Assembly: GCF_030247195.1 (NCBI RefSeq)
Contig: NC_080670.1
Span: 44,096,194 to 44,160,193, forward strand
Direction of reading: 5' to 3'
Source: Topomyia yanbarensis
Taxonomy: Eukaryota > Arthropoda > Insecta > Diptera > Culicidae
Length of the DNA: 64,000 nt
The position numbers were made by a program, and so were the translations under genes. Each line of letters starts with the position of its first letter. The stretch's first letter is position 1. Shown here in pieces: positions 33,072-45,080 of the stretch. Under the pieces are notes generated by a model that searched no databases, was not told the DNA's origin, and saw only the letters and a program-made list of their open reading frames with translations.

Positions 33072-33656
33072 TAAAGACGCTGAATTACTGAATAAAGACT
33101 CGCCATCTTATCCCAACTAAATAAAATGGCTTGGCAACATTTTTTTTTGCAAACTAGCACCACTGTCACAGCGTTAACTTCAGTTGACTCGTATTCTACA
33201 GTTACCGCAGAGTTGCAACATCGTTTTTTCATCATGAAGTGCTGTGTGAAGTTTTGCACCAACAAAACTACCGCCGGTTTTAAAAATAATGTTTTTTTTT
33301 CGCTTCCCTGCAAACTACGACCTTCGTGCGGAATGGGTGCGGTTCTGTGGTTTACCAGAAAATTACATTACGGATAGCTGCAATCGTTGAAGCAACTTTT
33401 AGTAGGCACCGTAATGATAAAAGTTATATGTTTCCTTGCCTTAGAGATTCGATTCAGAAATTTATTCAAAATATTTTTACTCACTATCACAATACTATCC
33501 AAAATTCATTCATCAGATTGCAACATTTGACAAATCTTCTGCTCGATTGGAATGACATTGACAGGTCTCGTGCTCGATTGGAATGACACTGACAGATAAA
33601 TGATAAACAAACTATTGACGTGTCGAGTCTTTATCCAGAGGGATTCAGCGTCGTTA
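33072..33656. mobile_element. P-element-like relic with 8-bp target duplication
   Basis: Inverted ends TAAAGACGCTGAAT and (complement) TAACGACGCTGAAT are flanked by identical 8-bp ATACAAAC (33064-33071, 33657-33664). An 8-bp duplication and a THAP-type coding remnant inside both fit the P superfamily. At 585 bp it is an internally deleted, non-autonomous derivative. A duplicated CTCGATTGGAATGACA unit lies near the right end. Confidence 0.75.
33234..33395 (+). pseudogene. THAP zinc-finger start of a P-like transposase, frameshifted
   Basis: Starting at the ATG at 33234, the frame reads MKCCVKFCTNKT, giving the first THAP zinc ligands (C-x3-C or C-x2-C). It continues toward the THAP Phe-Pro motif. 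A nine-T run (33292-33300) throws the frame; one base less would open the continuation that shows the expected Trp (AEWVRFCGLP) before a TGA at 33390-33392. The C-x2-H end of the THAP domain and all catalytic regions are absent. THAP domains bind transposon ends in P transposase. The relic is non-functional. Confidence 0.65.
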
Positions 33657-33664
33657 ATACAAAC

Positions 33665-34073
33665 CAGGCATTATTTGGTAGCACTGCTAGCTTTTAACAA
33701 AGGAATGAAAGGTTCCCAATTTGCACTGCTCACAGAAACGAGGCTTGCTACTCTGCGAATTGACAGTTTTCGGTGACGTCAGAGAAATCGTTGAGATAAA
33801 CAAACGAATTTCTCGAAAATTGTTAATTGACAATATTTGAACTCTTATGGTGGAAAAAATAGTGGATTCTTGACGTAAATTACGCCATAATTACACTAGA
33901 CACAGTGGATAATCAGTGCATCTATGTGATTATTAGCGTAAATCGGGAATTTAGCTGCATGCCATAGAAAACATATCCCACCGTAATTTTCTGTTCACAG
34001 CAAAGGTATTGGACATCGGTTTAGCTTCCTTGTGATTTATCAGGTGTCGAACATTCGTTAGCAGCAAACAATA
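33665..34073. other. Non-coding spacer
   Basis: No gene, RNA or transposon end was recognised between the P-like relic and the next MITE. Confidence 0.5.
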
Positions 34074-34337
34074 GGGATCATCCATAAATGACGTAGCATT
34101 ATATGGGGGAGGGGGGAGTTTTGTATTTTGTGATGATGTGTGACTACAGGAGGGTAGGGGGTCATGTCATGCTACTTATCTTTACCCGTTTCATCTAACT
34201 AACATGTTTTTTTTCATTTTTTTGAATTTTTTAGAGGACAAGGGAGGGAAGTTTACCGTCAAGCTACGTAATTACCAGGGGGTATTTAGGGTGTTAAAAA
34301 TCACTCAAAAAATGCTACGCCATTTATGGATGATCCC
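34074..34337. mobile_element. 264-bp MITE with GGGATCATCCATAAATGACG ends
   Basis: The left GGGATCATCCATAAATGACG and right CGCCATTTATGGATGATCCC are inverted copies, flanked by ATA on both sides (TA or ATA duplication). The interior is G-rich on one side and without ORFs. Confidence 0.82.
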
Positions 34338-35954
34338 ATATAGGAATTTCATATAATTGTTTTCGCCGACGATTTCTATGACGCGCGCTCGTCAAATGTT
34401 TACACTTTAACGAGCTAGCCTAGTATATATAAGCCGTGCCTAATTTGTCTGTTTTTTCTCCACTCATCTCTGACTATGAGGATAACAAGTTGCTACCATT
34501 TAAAAGATTTGAATTGGGTCATTAATGAAGAAATGAATTTCCATTTTAATTTCTAAATATGGCATTATATAGTCAAGGCTTCTGTCTGTCACGTCTACAA
34601 GTTTACGCATATTTCATAAGATAAGTCTGTAAAAACGATAAAACCAGATTCTATTACAATTGCACATTATTAAGGTCACTAAGCCGCACATTTTTTCTAC
34701 AGAAAGTTCTTTTCTATCATGAATGGTTTTCGCTCTATTGTCATTTTGATACGTCACGTCACGTTACACAATTTTCGCAGTGAGTTTGGAGGTTGCCCGA
34801 CTAAATTGAAAAAGTCGGTTCTGTCGGCCTCAAAATTTGCGTGACCATAATTTTAAGTTGAAGCTTGGAAAACAAAAAGGAGTTCGAAATGTAGTTTCCC
34901 TGAAGAAAAACTTTATTTTCGATTTTAGGGGGTATTCTCAATAGTCTGTCACGTTACAACCAGAATCTGTCACGTTTGAGTTCTCTATTTGTATTGAAGC
35001 AAGGATATCGAGACAGTCGTACACAAATCATGCTTGATATGGAAACTGAGTATTAACGGGAAATTTCGTGTTTATTTTGAAAAACCTATTGGTCTTGTTG
35101 AACAAACGTAAATAACTTATGAAAAGGTCCTAATTTCAAGTAGTAACACATAATGTCGAAAGAAATTCTAAAATAACTTAAAAACATCTGCATTTTGGAG
35201 GACAATTTTTCATGAGCATTTTGAATTGAAAAACCATTTTGAAATACATTGTGTGTGTTAACCATCCTATCTCCCACTAGCTGGTAGTGATTTACAGAAA
35301 AAAGATGTTTGCATGTAATTAAACATATTCATGCAAATAACTTAGTTCATGGATTTAGGTAGGTGTTAGCTCAATTGACTTTCCGATGACCCATTTCGTG
35401 TACAGCGCCAGACATGTTCCGAAGTCATCGTTCCATCAACCAGCCCCGCCTTAATGTAATGTTTGTATCAATCGGATTTTAACATTACATTAAAACTTTC
35501 GATTCCTTACAGTAAGGAAGAAATCGACGCGTATTTAGTATATTGTTTTGATTTACATATAAAAATTTACACATGTATAATAGAAAATGTCTCCCCAGCA
35601 CTGTCGTTTCTTTGAGCCTGATATCACTGCCTGTTGGACCAATGTGAGTAATTTCATCAGAGATCTTCAAGGAGCAATCCACGATGATTGAAGTACGAGA
35701 TTTGGTCGTCCTTAACTGCTCTCAGGAGAAGCGAGATCGATTTCATCGCTTGTGTTGAGAATTTGGGGATGCCGTGGATTAAATTTGGTTCTTCCGGCGT
35801 GGAGGGATGGGCTGTCTCCATTTGGCTGTCAGAGATGCGGTTTGATGTACTGCAATGAATTTCTTCCACGAAAAATACGTTGTGCGTAAACCCACGCATC
35901 TGGAAACCCTTCACGCTGGGACAGCGCCAGGCAACTCAAAAAACCATTTTGAAA
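34338..35954. other. Gene-poor stretch with recurrent TGTCACGTTAC motif
   Basis: A TATATATAAG box lies at 34425-34434 with no gene recognised after it. TGTCACGT(T)AC variants occur near 34590, 34755, 34950 and 34970 and again near 37405 and 37572. Minus-strand frames at 35485-35682 and 35657-35914 overlap in different frames and look coding-like (GSDIRLKETTVLGRHF), but no family was recognised. Confidence 0.45.
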
Positions 35955-35969
35955 TACATTGTATAACTA

Positions 35970-36142
35970 CTTTATTTATTTATTATTTCGATTATAGAGG
36001 TTTTAACCTTAAGGTCATTCGCCTCTTCGGGTTAAAAAAATCTCGTATGAAAAGATTCTAACCCTATGTGCGGGGTTGGGACTCGAACCCAGGTGCGCTG
36101 CGTACAAGGCAATCGATTTACCAAGACGCTACGCCCACCCCC
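35970..36142 (-). mobile_element. tRNA-derived SINE (Feilai-like), 15-bp target duplication
   Basis: The minus strand begins with a tRNA-like head: an A-box-like GTAGCGTCTTGG and a perfect B box GGTTCGAGTCC, the internal RNA polymerase III promoter. It ends in AATAATAAATAAATAAA. TACATTGTATAACTA flanks both ends (35955-35969, 36143-36157). The tail block (GAGGCGAATGACC, AAAACCTCTATAATCG) is also present in both copies of the 1.35-kb MITE. Mobilisation would need a LINE reverse transcriptase. Confidence 0.9.
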
Positions 36143-36157
36143 TACATTGTATAACTA

Positions 36158-36572
36158 AATTATTTAAAGAAAAAAAATTAAATTAAAATCAAAACTTAAA
36201 ATAGTTTTTGAAAAATGTTTTAAGTTTAAATTTAAAACTTTTATTATTTGCTATTAAATTTTAAACAAGTTATGTTTTTTTGCATTTGGTATTTGTGAGT
36301 AACTTATTGAAAGGGCGTATTTTTACTACTAGATATTTTTATTGAAGAAAATATCAAAATATTTAGCAAAAAAAATTTTAAGAGCATTTTGCTTCGAAAT
36401 GATATTTAGTATTATTATTGTATAAAAAAATTATTTTTATGACTTGCAAATACTTAGAAATTTAGAAGCATACTTAATGTCGTTGTTAAAAATGCTTTCT
36501 TACTAATAACTTCTTAATAATGCAAATACAGTTTCTACAATTTTTAGGCTTAAATTAACAAAAATATCATTG
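36158..36572. other. Very AT-rich non-coding stretch
   Basis: Low-complexity A/T sequence with degenerate TTAAATTTAAA units; nothing else was recognised. Confidence 0.55.
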
Positions 36573-37052
36573 TTTTTTGCCTTTCTCCTATAGAAAGGTC
36601 ATGCAATCACTCTGAACATCGTCAACCTAATCCCGGACATTTTTTGACTAATATAGGTTTTCTGAATTGTAACAGGGACGTAGTTAGGGGTATGCGGTGA
36701 GAGGTTCTCCCCATATCACACACCACCCTTCTCTAAACCTCCCTTCCCTCTTCAAATCCCTTTCCCGAATAAACTTTCCTGGTAGTAGTAGTAGAAATTG
36801 AAACTAATTTTAAATTTCTTAACCAGTTGAAATTTTTTGGCAGAGTCCGGACGCCCTGAACCCTCCTCCAGGATCCGCTGCTGGTTTCAAGTGTTTCAAC
36901 GTCGACACATAGCATCTCAAGTTCGTGGCTGTCGATCCATTGTATTTGTGTGCAAATCGTACTGAATATATAATATACACTTCCACCATTATATTAAACA
37001 TAACCAGCCATGGAATCGTAGTTTGGACCAATGAGAAAGGCACGATTGCATA
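36573..37052. repeat. Mosquito TIR repeat with TTTGCCTTTCTC end (rearranged)
   Basis: Left TTTTGCCTTTCTCCTATAG and right CAATGAGAAAGGCACGATTG are the ends I recognise, from memory, of a very common culicine repeat. The usual interior is largely replaced or deleted here. No coding content. Confidence 0.55.
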
Positions 37053-39439
37053 AATAGGTGGATCAAAACAGCTTTTGCAATTATAATTTTCAACATTTTT
37101 TTTGTTTTCTTTTTGAAAGTTTTCACCAAAAAAGATTCACACAGAAGAATTAAGTCCCTAGAACTCGTTATTATGTAGTTGTGATACACAAATGGCGAAT
37201 TACGAACAATATATTTTGAAAGTAGTGCATTCAATATCTCATACTCCCTTTTTAAATATTACTCTTGAATAAAAATTGTTTATTTAATAATGCAAAATAC
37301 TTAATCTCCCATATAAATGAAACGTAAAAAGTTTCATTAGAATCGAAGATGATTTTAGATTGTTGAATCAAACTTGATGGAATTGATTTACAGCAGAAAA
37401 CATCTGTCACGTTACGTAAGATCAACTGTGTTTTCTCAAAAATGAATAAATCTTTAATGTTTTCACAATACAGTTTCAAAAAGTATATTCAAAGTAGTAA
37501 GAAAAAATGTAGGTTAGGCATTTTATGCAAGCCGTTGGTGTGGTCCACTAAACTTTTTCGAAGTTTTGATATGTCACGTTGCAAGTTATTTGATTTCCAT
37601 TACTTCACAATTAAAAAGAAGCAATAATCCTTTTTTATCTCAAATCATCTAACAATATCATCAAATTTAAATTGGACTAGATGGAAAAATGTGGTTATAG
37701 GTAAAAAGTTGAAAACATGGATTTTGTTTCTCATCCTACGGTCTTTTAGTCATTTTCAGATCATGCAAGAAGCATCAACAAAGTTTTATAAAAGACAAAC
37801 ATGGATTTGTTTTGGACTCGCCATTCATTGTGTTTGATATTAGAAGTTATATACATACGAAAGAAAAACAATTTGACGCAAAATTTGATAAAGAAAAATC
37901 CGCCTGTTGTTGCCTTTTTCGGAGCCTTGACCAAATGGAAAATTAAGCTTCTTGGACAAGATGCCACAAGAATTGACCTAGTTTGGGTCCAATAAACTCC
38001 AAAAAGAGCCGTACAACCTAACTAAACCCGTCTCAAATATACTGTTTTGTTGGTTAGAACTAAACTCCATCAGATGCTGAAGTACTGATGTCTATAAAAA
38101 GCCATGACATCGCGGCAACAAGCGAGAAAACAACTTCATGACAAGGTTCGATTTCCCGAAAGTTCCTTTACCTCGTTGTACGAATTAAAGCCAGGCACGA
38201 AATTCAATTTATGAAATGGGTTTAGCAAAGAAATATGAAAAGCGGAACCTGAAATCTTGCTATGCTGGTCGGTAGGGCGGAGGTGGAAGGTGGGTTCAAG
38301 TACGGTGGGTGAGCAAGTGAAAGAGCATTGAGCATTGCACGTATCTTCTGCGTACGACATACGGAAAGAATATTCATGACAAATAAAAGCTTTATATTCA
38401 TACGATGGAAGAAATCGAGTGCAGTGGGAAGAAAAGGATCCTCCACGCGGAAATAAAAAAAAAGTGAAAAATTTTATAGCATTAAGATGTCATCATTCAT
38501 TTTAATGGTTTTGAAATGTTGTGGATGAGCCAAATGGGGCCCACCATCAATGATGCTCTTTCTAAATCCGATCAGCTCCTAATGCGATGACAAAGTTGCC
38601 GAGATGTAATTTCTCATAAAAGGTCTTTTTCGCTCGTTTTTAGCCTCATTCTTCGTGCTGTCAGTCTTATTTCGTAATAGATATGTCTGCCGGATCGTGA
38701 GTACTTTATCCGGCAACAGTGCGCGAATCCGACCAAGTATATATAGAGAGCTAAACTTCGGAAGTGTTTTTCACTGTCACATTTGATGTACCGTAGGTCC
38801 ATTTTTTTTCTTCGTTTACTTATTCAACGAAAAATGAAAAAAGCCGTCGGCTCGTAAAAATAAAGCGAAAATATTATTGCTGGCAGTGGATTAGAATTAC
38901 CATCATAACAAACCCGAACGGAGTGTAACTTTGAGGCGGCAAGGTAGGACTTTGCCGAAATGTATGTATGTACCACCTACCTACCAACGTATCCAAACCC
39001 GTAGAAGGGGGAAAAATAAACTGTCGTCCGTTTTATCGGCAGACCAAAAAAACCCGATGCTATATAGGCCAGTCAGTGTGTGGAACAAACGGCTTCCTCC
39101 TGAACGTCGAAGCCCATTACCGTAAAGACGTTTACTTTACGGTCGACGACATTGCAGCACACGAAAAATTATGTTCGATATTCGGGGGAGAGTTTACCAG
39201 TTTGGCAATTGGGGAAATGTGCTGTTTTATAATGAAAGGATAGCTTACAGCTGTGATAAATTGAGTTGGCGCTTATCGGTGCGAAGTTTGTGTGGTTATA
39301 GTTTTGGTTTCATTTTTTTAAGGCTCATCGGAAAGATGGGTCTTTAAATTGTGCCAGTGTAGCCTGCAGTTTTACTACGAATTAATGTTCTACCCAGCAC
39401 TGCCCTTTTATACAATTGTGACGTTAGCGCCAACAGGAA
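37053..39439. other. Non-coding stretch with one TATA-like site
   Basis: No gene is supported. A TATATATAG box at about 38738, followed some 30 bp on by TCACTGTCACA, could be a core promoter, but the frames downstream (38931-39243) have no recognisable domain. Confidence 0.4.
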
Positions 39440-39441
39440 TA

Positions 39442-39568
39442 GGGGAGACTGAGGAGACTTGATCCCCTTTTTTATTTTTCAATCCTACTCCGTGGAATGA
39501 TAAAAAAATAATGTATTTTTTGTAGTTTTATATTGTTTCTAGGGTTGACTGATAATCATAAAAAAAAA
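39442..39568. mobile_element. Left-end fragment of the 1.35-kb MITE
   Basis: It starts with the same GGGGAGACTGAGGAGACTTG end, preceded by TA, and follows copies 1 and 2 for about 125 bp. It then departs, with no matching right end nearby. A truncated third copy. Confidence 0.8.
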
Positions 39569-39724
39569 TTCGTTTCACTTTTGTTAAAAAGTATTTTTTT
39601 TCATGCCTCACGGGAGTAAAAATATTTCTTCTATTTTTTTTATTTTTGTTCTGGGCCCATCCATATCCCTCAATCCATATCCGCCGTTTAAGCGATTTTG
39701 TTCTAATTCCTGTCTCTATCATTG

Positions 39725-41585
39725 CACAGTGGTCCAGAATGCGAATTTAGCAGGCAATTTAACTTTTTGCTAAAATTAAATGACTTAGCCTTACAACATG
39801 TTTGGCAAAGTTGTTGTACTGTGTTTTTGTTTAAACCGATGCTAGGGTGGTTCTAAACTGAGCAATATTTAAAACAGAACTTTTTAACGATTTGAGATAG
39901 AACTTTACTGTCTTCGATGAAGTTGTAGAGCAACACATTTTAGAAATTTTTTTTGAAGATATGCAAGCTCTAGCTTTTATACTTTCCATTGCACGAGAAA
40001 TTCAAATGTAAGTTTTAGGGTGTTCCTTAAAAAACGGTTTTATTTCTATAACTTTTGAAGTTTTTATTTTACGCTAAAGTACCCTTTGGACAACTTGAAG
40101 ATTATTTTAGGGTGCATAATTTGCTTTAAAACACCAACTACTAAACTTTTTTCGTTTTAAAGTTATAAGAACTTTTATATACAAAATATGACTTTCAATT
40201 ATCTTCGATTTGGACACTGAACATTAAATACCGTTGCTTTCATATGAAATAGCATGCTTTGTAGTAAAGATCACAAAAAATGGCAAATACGATATTTTTT
40301 ATATCTTGCAATATTTACTAAAAAATAGATTATTTTTAGTAAAAAGTATATATAACTTTCTAACGAATGAAGCTAGATGTTCAGTATATTAAGACAAATT
40401 GTTCTCCTTCAAAATATCTAAAAGTAGTTCTAAAGCGATCTTAATGAAAAATCAAAACTGCAAAAGTTATACAAAGAAAACCATTTTTTTAAGAAACACC
40501 CTAATTTTTTTTGGTAAATTTCTTGTAAAATGAAAAGTACACGACATAGAGTTTCAGCGTCTTCAACAAAGTTTTTTAAAAAATTTCATTTTCTTCAATT
40601 TTCTGGAACACAGCGAAGTTCTATCTCAAACCATTAAAACGTTAATTTTCTGAATAAAAAAAATTAGATCCACCCTACCCACTATTTAAAATAATAGAAA
40701 AGTATTGTAAAGTGCAATATTCTATCATGAAAATGGAACTACATTTTTTATATTGTTCACCGTGAAAGTAATTTGAACATATTACAAAGAGTCAATTCTT
40801 GAAAAACAAAATTTTTAGTATAACTTTTTCAGTTTTCATTTTTTTTCCAACCTATGCTTCAGATGATTTTCAGAGTATTTGAAGACGAACATTTTCTTCT
40901 AATACATCAAAACTCTAGCTTTTATTGTTCAGAAGATATAAGCGCTTAATATATCAAAAATAGATTTTTTTAAATCAATTTCGTGAAATTTTAAAAAATA
41001 TCGTGTTCGCCATTTTGTTGCTCAATAAAACTCTAATCATGACCTTATTCATAGTTCAAAAAGAATTATCTTTTGTTTGCCCCAAATGAGTGATATTGTT
41101 ATTCCAAAAAAACCCATTTTTGGCGAAAAAGTGCTCATAACTTTTCAACGGAAATAATTAGATATATGGTGCCATGAAACAAATTATTCGCCTTGAAACA
41201 ATCTTAAAGTTGTCTGAAGACTACTTTAGTTTTAAATGAATACAGCGAAATTTATTTGAATAAAACTGATAATAAACACCCTAAGCTCCGACTTTTAATT
41301 TGTTGTAAAATAAAAAGTATGACAGATAGAGCTTATATATCTTCAGCAAAGTTTTCCAAAATTTGTCCTTCTACAACTTTGCTGAAGATCGTTTGGCTCT
41401 AGCTAGAATGATTAAAAAGGTAATTTATTGATCTTGGTTAAATTAGAACCACTCTAACTGTTGTTTTAACAAAAAGAGGAGGCTCATAAACTACAAAAAC
41501 TTCTCCAAAGACTTAATAAGGCTAAGTTGTTTAGTTTTAGTTAAATATCAAAATTCCTGCTAAATTTGCATTCTGGACCACTGTG
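39725..41585. mobile_element. Transib-like non-autonomous DNA transposon (1,861 bp)
   Basis: Both ends read CACAGTGGTCCAGAATGC inward, with related sequence continuing for about 130 bp (GACTTAGCCTTA, GGTGGTTCTAA). CATTG flanks both ends (39720-39724, 41586-41590). The CACAGTG terminus with a 5-bp duplication fits Transib. The interior is AT-rich with no long ORF. Confidence 0.75.
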
Positions 41586-41590
41586 CATTG

Positions 41591-43045
41591 CATTACAAAC
41601 TTGTATAATTTTTTCATATTTATCAGACATTCAAACATGTCAAATTCGCATTCAATCTGAATATTAATCAAAGTTTTAGAACGCGATGTAAAAAAAAACC
41701 TTTAATTTGGAAGCTTTTCACCAAAATACAGCCCAAGCGCAGAAAATTCTCGAAGGGAGACTTTTGCTTTTTTTCGTTTTTTTTTTTTCATAAAATAGAG
41801 TTATAGAAACCATCAAACTTTGAAGATTTTTGCCGAGGCCTGAAGAGCCGAGCCTTATGTAGCGACCGACTCAGAGCAACAAATTGAGTAAATGTCCGTC
41901 TGGAATCTTCAACAGACACCGCTGCCAGACTCGCGGTAGTTTCGAATTGGTTTTTAGTAGTTAAGCCTACCGGCTAAACCTAAACGTCTCATATCTCGCA
42001 ATCCTCTTCCATCCGGCTTCACTGTTAGGTACTAATTCAGTAGGGATTGTGCTTTTGCTCTTTTTATTTTGTGTTAATCGTTCATGTTTTTTTCCATTGC
42101 TGCTTTTCATTGCTTGCTTGCCAACCATCGCGGTATATCTGACCTGCTTAGTTCTGCTGCAAATATCTTCACTTGTTGAGACACAAATCGATTCGGAGCT
42201 GTCGATCGTAATGATTTAATTTTCCATACAACCACCTTCGTCGGATTTCTTATCCTTCTTGGCACTACTCGCTCTTATTTATCTGCTAGCTGGTGCTGAG
42301 AGTTCCTCAGCAGCGGTATTTCTCCCGATACCGATGCCAATTTTCACGTGCCATCCAGCTGTCAGCCACTTCGAAAGAGAGAGATCATCGGCGGTGAAAT
42401 TTCTCCAGACTACGATATCCCAAATTTCTCCGACTTCGTGTTTTTCCTCCTTTGCCCCTGCTGACCGACTTTACTACTCACAACTCTTGCCAATATCGAA
42501 ACTGGTCGAGACGTGAACCGATCCAGAGATCCCGATCAACTTGTCTTACATCACTTTCCAGGCACCCTCGCAATGTTTCTTCCTTGGTTTCTTCAAACGA
42601 CTTGTTTCTGTTGTTTATATTTTTTTTTTTGACATTTGGCCAGGCTTACCAATATGACTGCCTTTTTACTACTGTCGCTGTGCAACAGAATCGGATGTCT
42701 CTATGTGTGCTCGACGCTCTCTTGCTACAGCACGTTCGCTCGTCAAGCCAAACTGTAATGGCAACAGTGCAATCTTGTGAGGAAAAGTGCTGTTTGGGGA
42801 CAGTCTGTACCGCGCTCGTTTTGTTGACAATATTCTACGCTAAACGTAGCGAGCCGAATGGGCTGTCGGTTTACCATTTTTTGTGTCTGCTGTTTCGCAT
42901 AATCTGTCGCGGTGACAACCTTCTGAGAGGGATAACATTCTTCGTCCAAACTAGTGAAATTGTCGTCTAGGGCTGTCATATGATGGATGTCACCATTGAA
43001 CATTTGCATGGAGTTTGAATCGACGCAGCGGCAACAATTTGCGCT
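41591..43045. other. Gene-free stretch, locally pyrimidine-rich
   Basis: The sequence 42000-42960 is less AT-rich than its surroundings and has two open frames (42259-42516, 42452-42970) in different phases, without recognised domain. It could be an untranslated exon or an old repeat; neither can be shown. Confidence 0.4.
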
Positions 43046-43167
43046 AAAGCGGACCCTGCACGAGTAGAAATATTGACAATATTGTAGAATTTAAATGAGA
43101 TTGATGGATTGAAGCAGTCTTATCAATATATTTATTGACAATATTTCTGTCTCGTGTAAGGTCCGCT
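43046..43167. repeat. Short inverted-repeat element
   Basis: AAGCGGACCCTGCACGAG at the left faces CTCGTGTAAGGTCCGCTT at the right, about 120 bp apart, with AATATTGACAATATT-like inner arms. Probably a small MITE; the target duplication is unclear. Confidence 0.65.
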
Positions 43168-43832
43168 TAAGGATCAACGCATGTTTAAGCGAACGAACGT
43201 GTAAAGTGTATTTTTCAGCATAACTGTTATACTGTTATGCTAATCATGCGCATTAATTTGGACGTGCTTTAGGCATAATAAAACGCAGTTTTCAAAAGTA
43301 GAAAAATTTGCCCAGGACAGAATTCTGGCGCGATTTTCATTGGATGTCATTTAACATCAGTCGTCAGTTTTCATTACGTTGTCTTGGGAAATTGATTTAT
43401 AGCATGATGGATTGATTGATTAAATAAATAGTTTTCTAATGCCGTTTTTTAATGAACAACCCCGGAGCAGTAAATTGCATTTTCTAGCGAAAGAGCCGGC
43501 CACTAGACGTGTTCATTCCCACTTCTGCCAGAAAGTGCAACACTAGTGCAATTCGCTGCCCCGGATCAACTTAATTTAAGTATTTTTAGCATTTCACTTG
43601 TTTAGTTGTCACCGATTACTGTGACGTATGCAATCTGGATATTAAAAAAAACTGAGCCATTAAAAAATATTAATCAATGTTTTCAAAAATATAAATATTG
43701 ATCAAAATTAAAAATTCGGAATTAAAAATCGAAATATTTAAAAATTGCAAAATTGAATGCTTCAAAGTTGCAAAATCATCATATTAAAATGTTGCCAATT
43801 TTTAAAATCAAGAAATCGATTTTTTTTAATTA
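43168..43832. other. Non-coding, AT-rich toward the right
   Basis: No gene. About 43640-43820 is made of degenerate AAAATTNAAAAAT units that resume beyond the next MITE. Confidence 0.5.
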
Positions 43833-44653
43833 GAGGGGAGTGGGCCAATTCGGATCCCAGGTATTTTTCAGCTATGGTAATACTGTGAAAAGCGTATGTA
43901 TATAATTTTCATGACAGTAATTTTCTCACAAAATTTTGCGGTTCTCAGTTTTCGTGAGCGTGCGCTTTTTTGATAAATGTGTCAACCAGAAAACAAGATT
44001 ATTGTTGGCAACAACAATTAATTAAATTAAGTGCATTATCGTGATTTTGGACCTGCCGTCTAATATCTTTTATTTAATATCTTATTTGAGGCGAGACTAT
44101 CAACTGTTTTCGTTTAATCTGTGTGTGAATATGGGTTGATCCAATTCGGGCCTTTTACCATATATACGATATGATACGCGATCGCGAAAAACCGTTTGAG
44201 AGGTCGAGCTTTCAGGAAAAGATAAGTTTTCGCAAATCGATTCACAGATTTCTACGTTTATAGCTCATAACCTATTGTTAGGTAATTTGGCCCAACTCTT
44301 ACTTTTTATGGAATATTTGCCACAAAATTTTCTATATCAAAGAGAACTTGTAAATTCACCATTTGAAACTTAATGAAAATTAAATAGGAACTTAGGTCAA
44401 CATAGGCATTTATTTCCATTGCAAAAATCGATAAGACATGGGTGGTCATAATTGGAACAGATTTGGGGTAATTCGGACTTTTCATGTACTTTTGCGTAGA
44501 ACCCTTAATACACAATACGGAACGACATCGGAAAAAGTTACCTTAGAAAAAATGTGAGCAATTGATCAGGCTTTCGGGAAAAAATATTTATTTGTGAATC
44601 GGTTGTAGTTCTATAGCTCATAAACCCTTACTAGGTCTGAATTGGCCGACCCC
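43833..44653. mobile_element. 821-bp TA-flanked MITE with GGGCCAATTCGGA ends
   Basis: Left GAGGGGAGTGGGCCAATTCG faces right TCTGAATTGGCCGACCCC. TA lies outside both ends (43831-43832, 44654-44655). Internal copies of CCAATTCGGGCC and the TAGCTCATAA block suggest subterminal repeats. No ORF. Confidence 0.72.
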
Positions 44654-44655
44654 TA

Positions 44656-45080
44656 ATAATTATTGTACATTAAATATGACATAAAAAATTTACTGAACAT
44701 TAAATATGACATACAAAATTGAAAATTAAAAAATTTAAGCTGACATTTCAAAAAATAGGATTTCGGAATTAAAAAATCATATGATTAATATATGAGAAAA
44801 TGAAAAATTGATAAATCTAAGAATTTAAAAATTAAAGAATTCAAAAATTTAGAAATTTAAAGATTCAAAAATTTAAAAATTCAAAGATTTAAAAATTTAA
44901 AGAATTAAAGATTTGAAATTTTTAATATTTTGTAAATGTAAAAGGAAAAAAATTAAAATATTGAAGATTAAGAAATTTTGGAAGTCAAGGATTTAATAAT
45001 TTTGGAACTTTAAAATTTAAAGATATAAAAATTTAAAACATGAAAAATATATTTTTATTTAAAAGTTTATAAATACGGGA
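44656..45080. repeat. AT-rich degenerate tandem repeat
   Basis: A run of short units of the type AAAATTTAAAGATTC. It continues the array at 43640-43820, so the 821-bp MITE probably inserted into it. Confidence 0.65.

Noticed and set aside
33234..33395. Intact host THAP-domain gene
   Set aside because: It lies inside inverted ends with an 8-bp duplication, carries a homopolymer frameshift and lacks the C-terminal THAP zinc ligands.
36065..36142. Possible tRNA gene on the minus strand (B box GGTTCGAGTCC)
   Set aside because: The tRNA-like head is followed by a SINE body and A-rich tail and the whole is bounded by a 15-bp target duplication, so it is a SINE, not a tRNA gene.
38738..39243. TATA box plus downstream frames as a promoter and gene
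   Set aside because: The frames have no domain and stop quickly; a TATA-like string is expected by chance in AT-rich DNA.
42452..42970. 172-codon plus-strand frame
   Set aside because: No domain or homology signature, overlaps another frame in a different phase, and lacks recognisable splice or start context.
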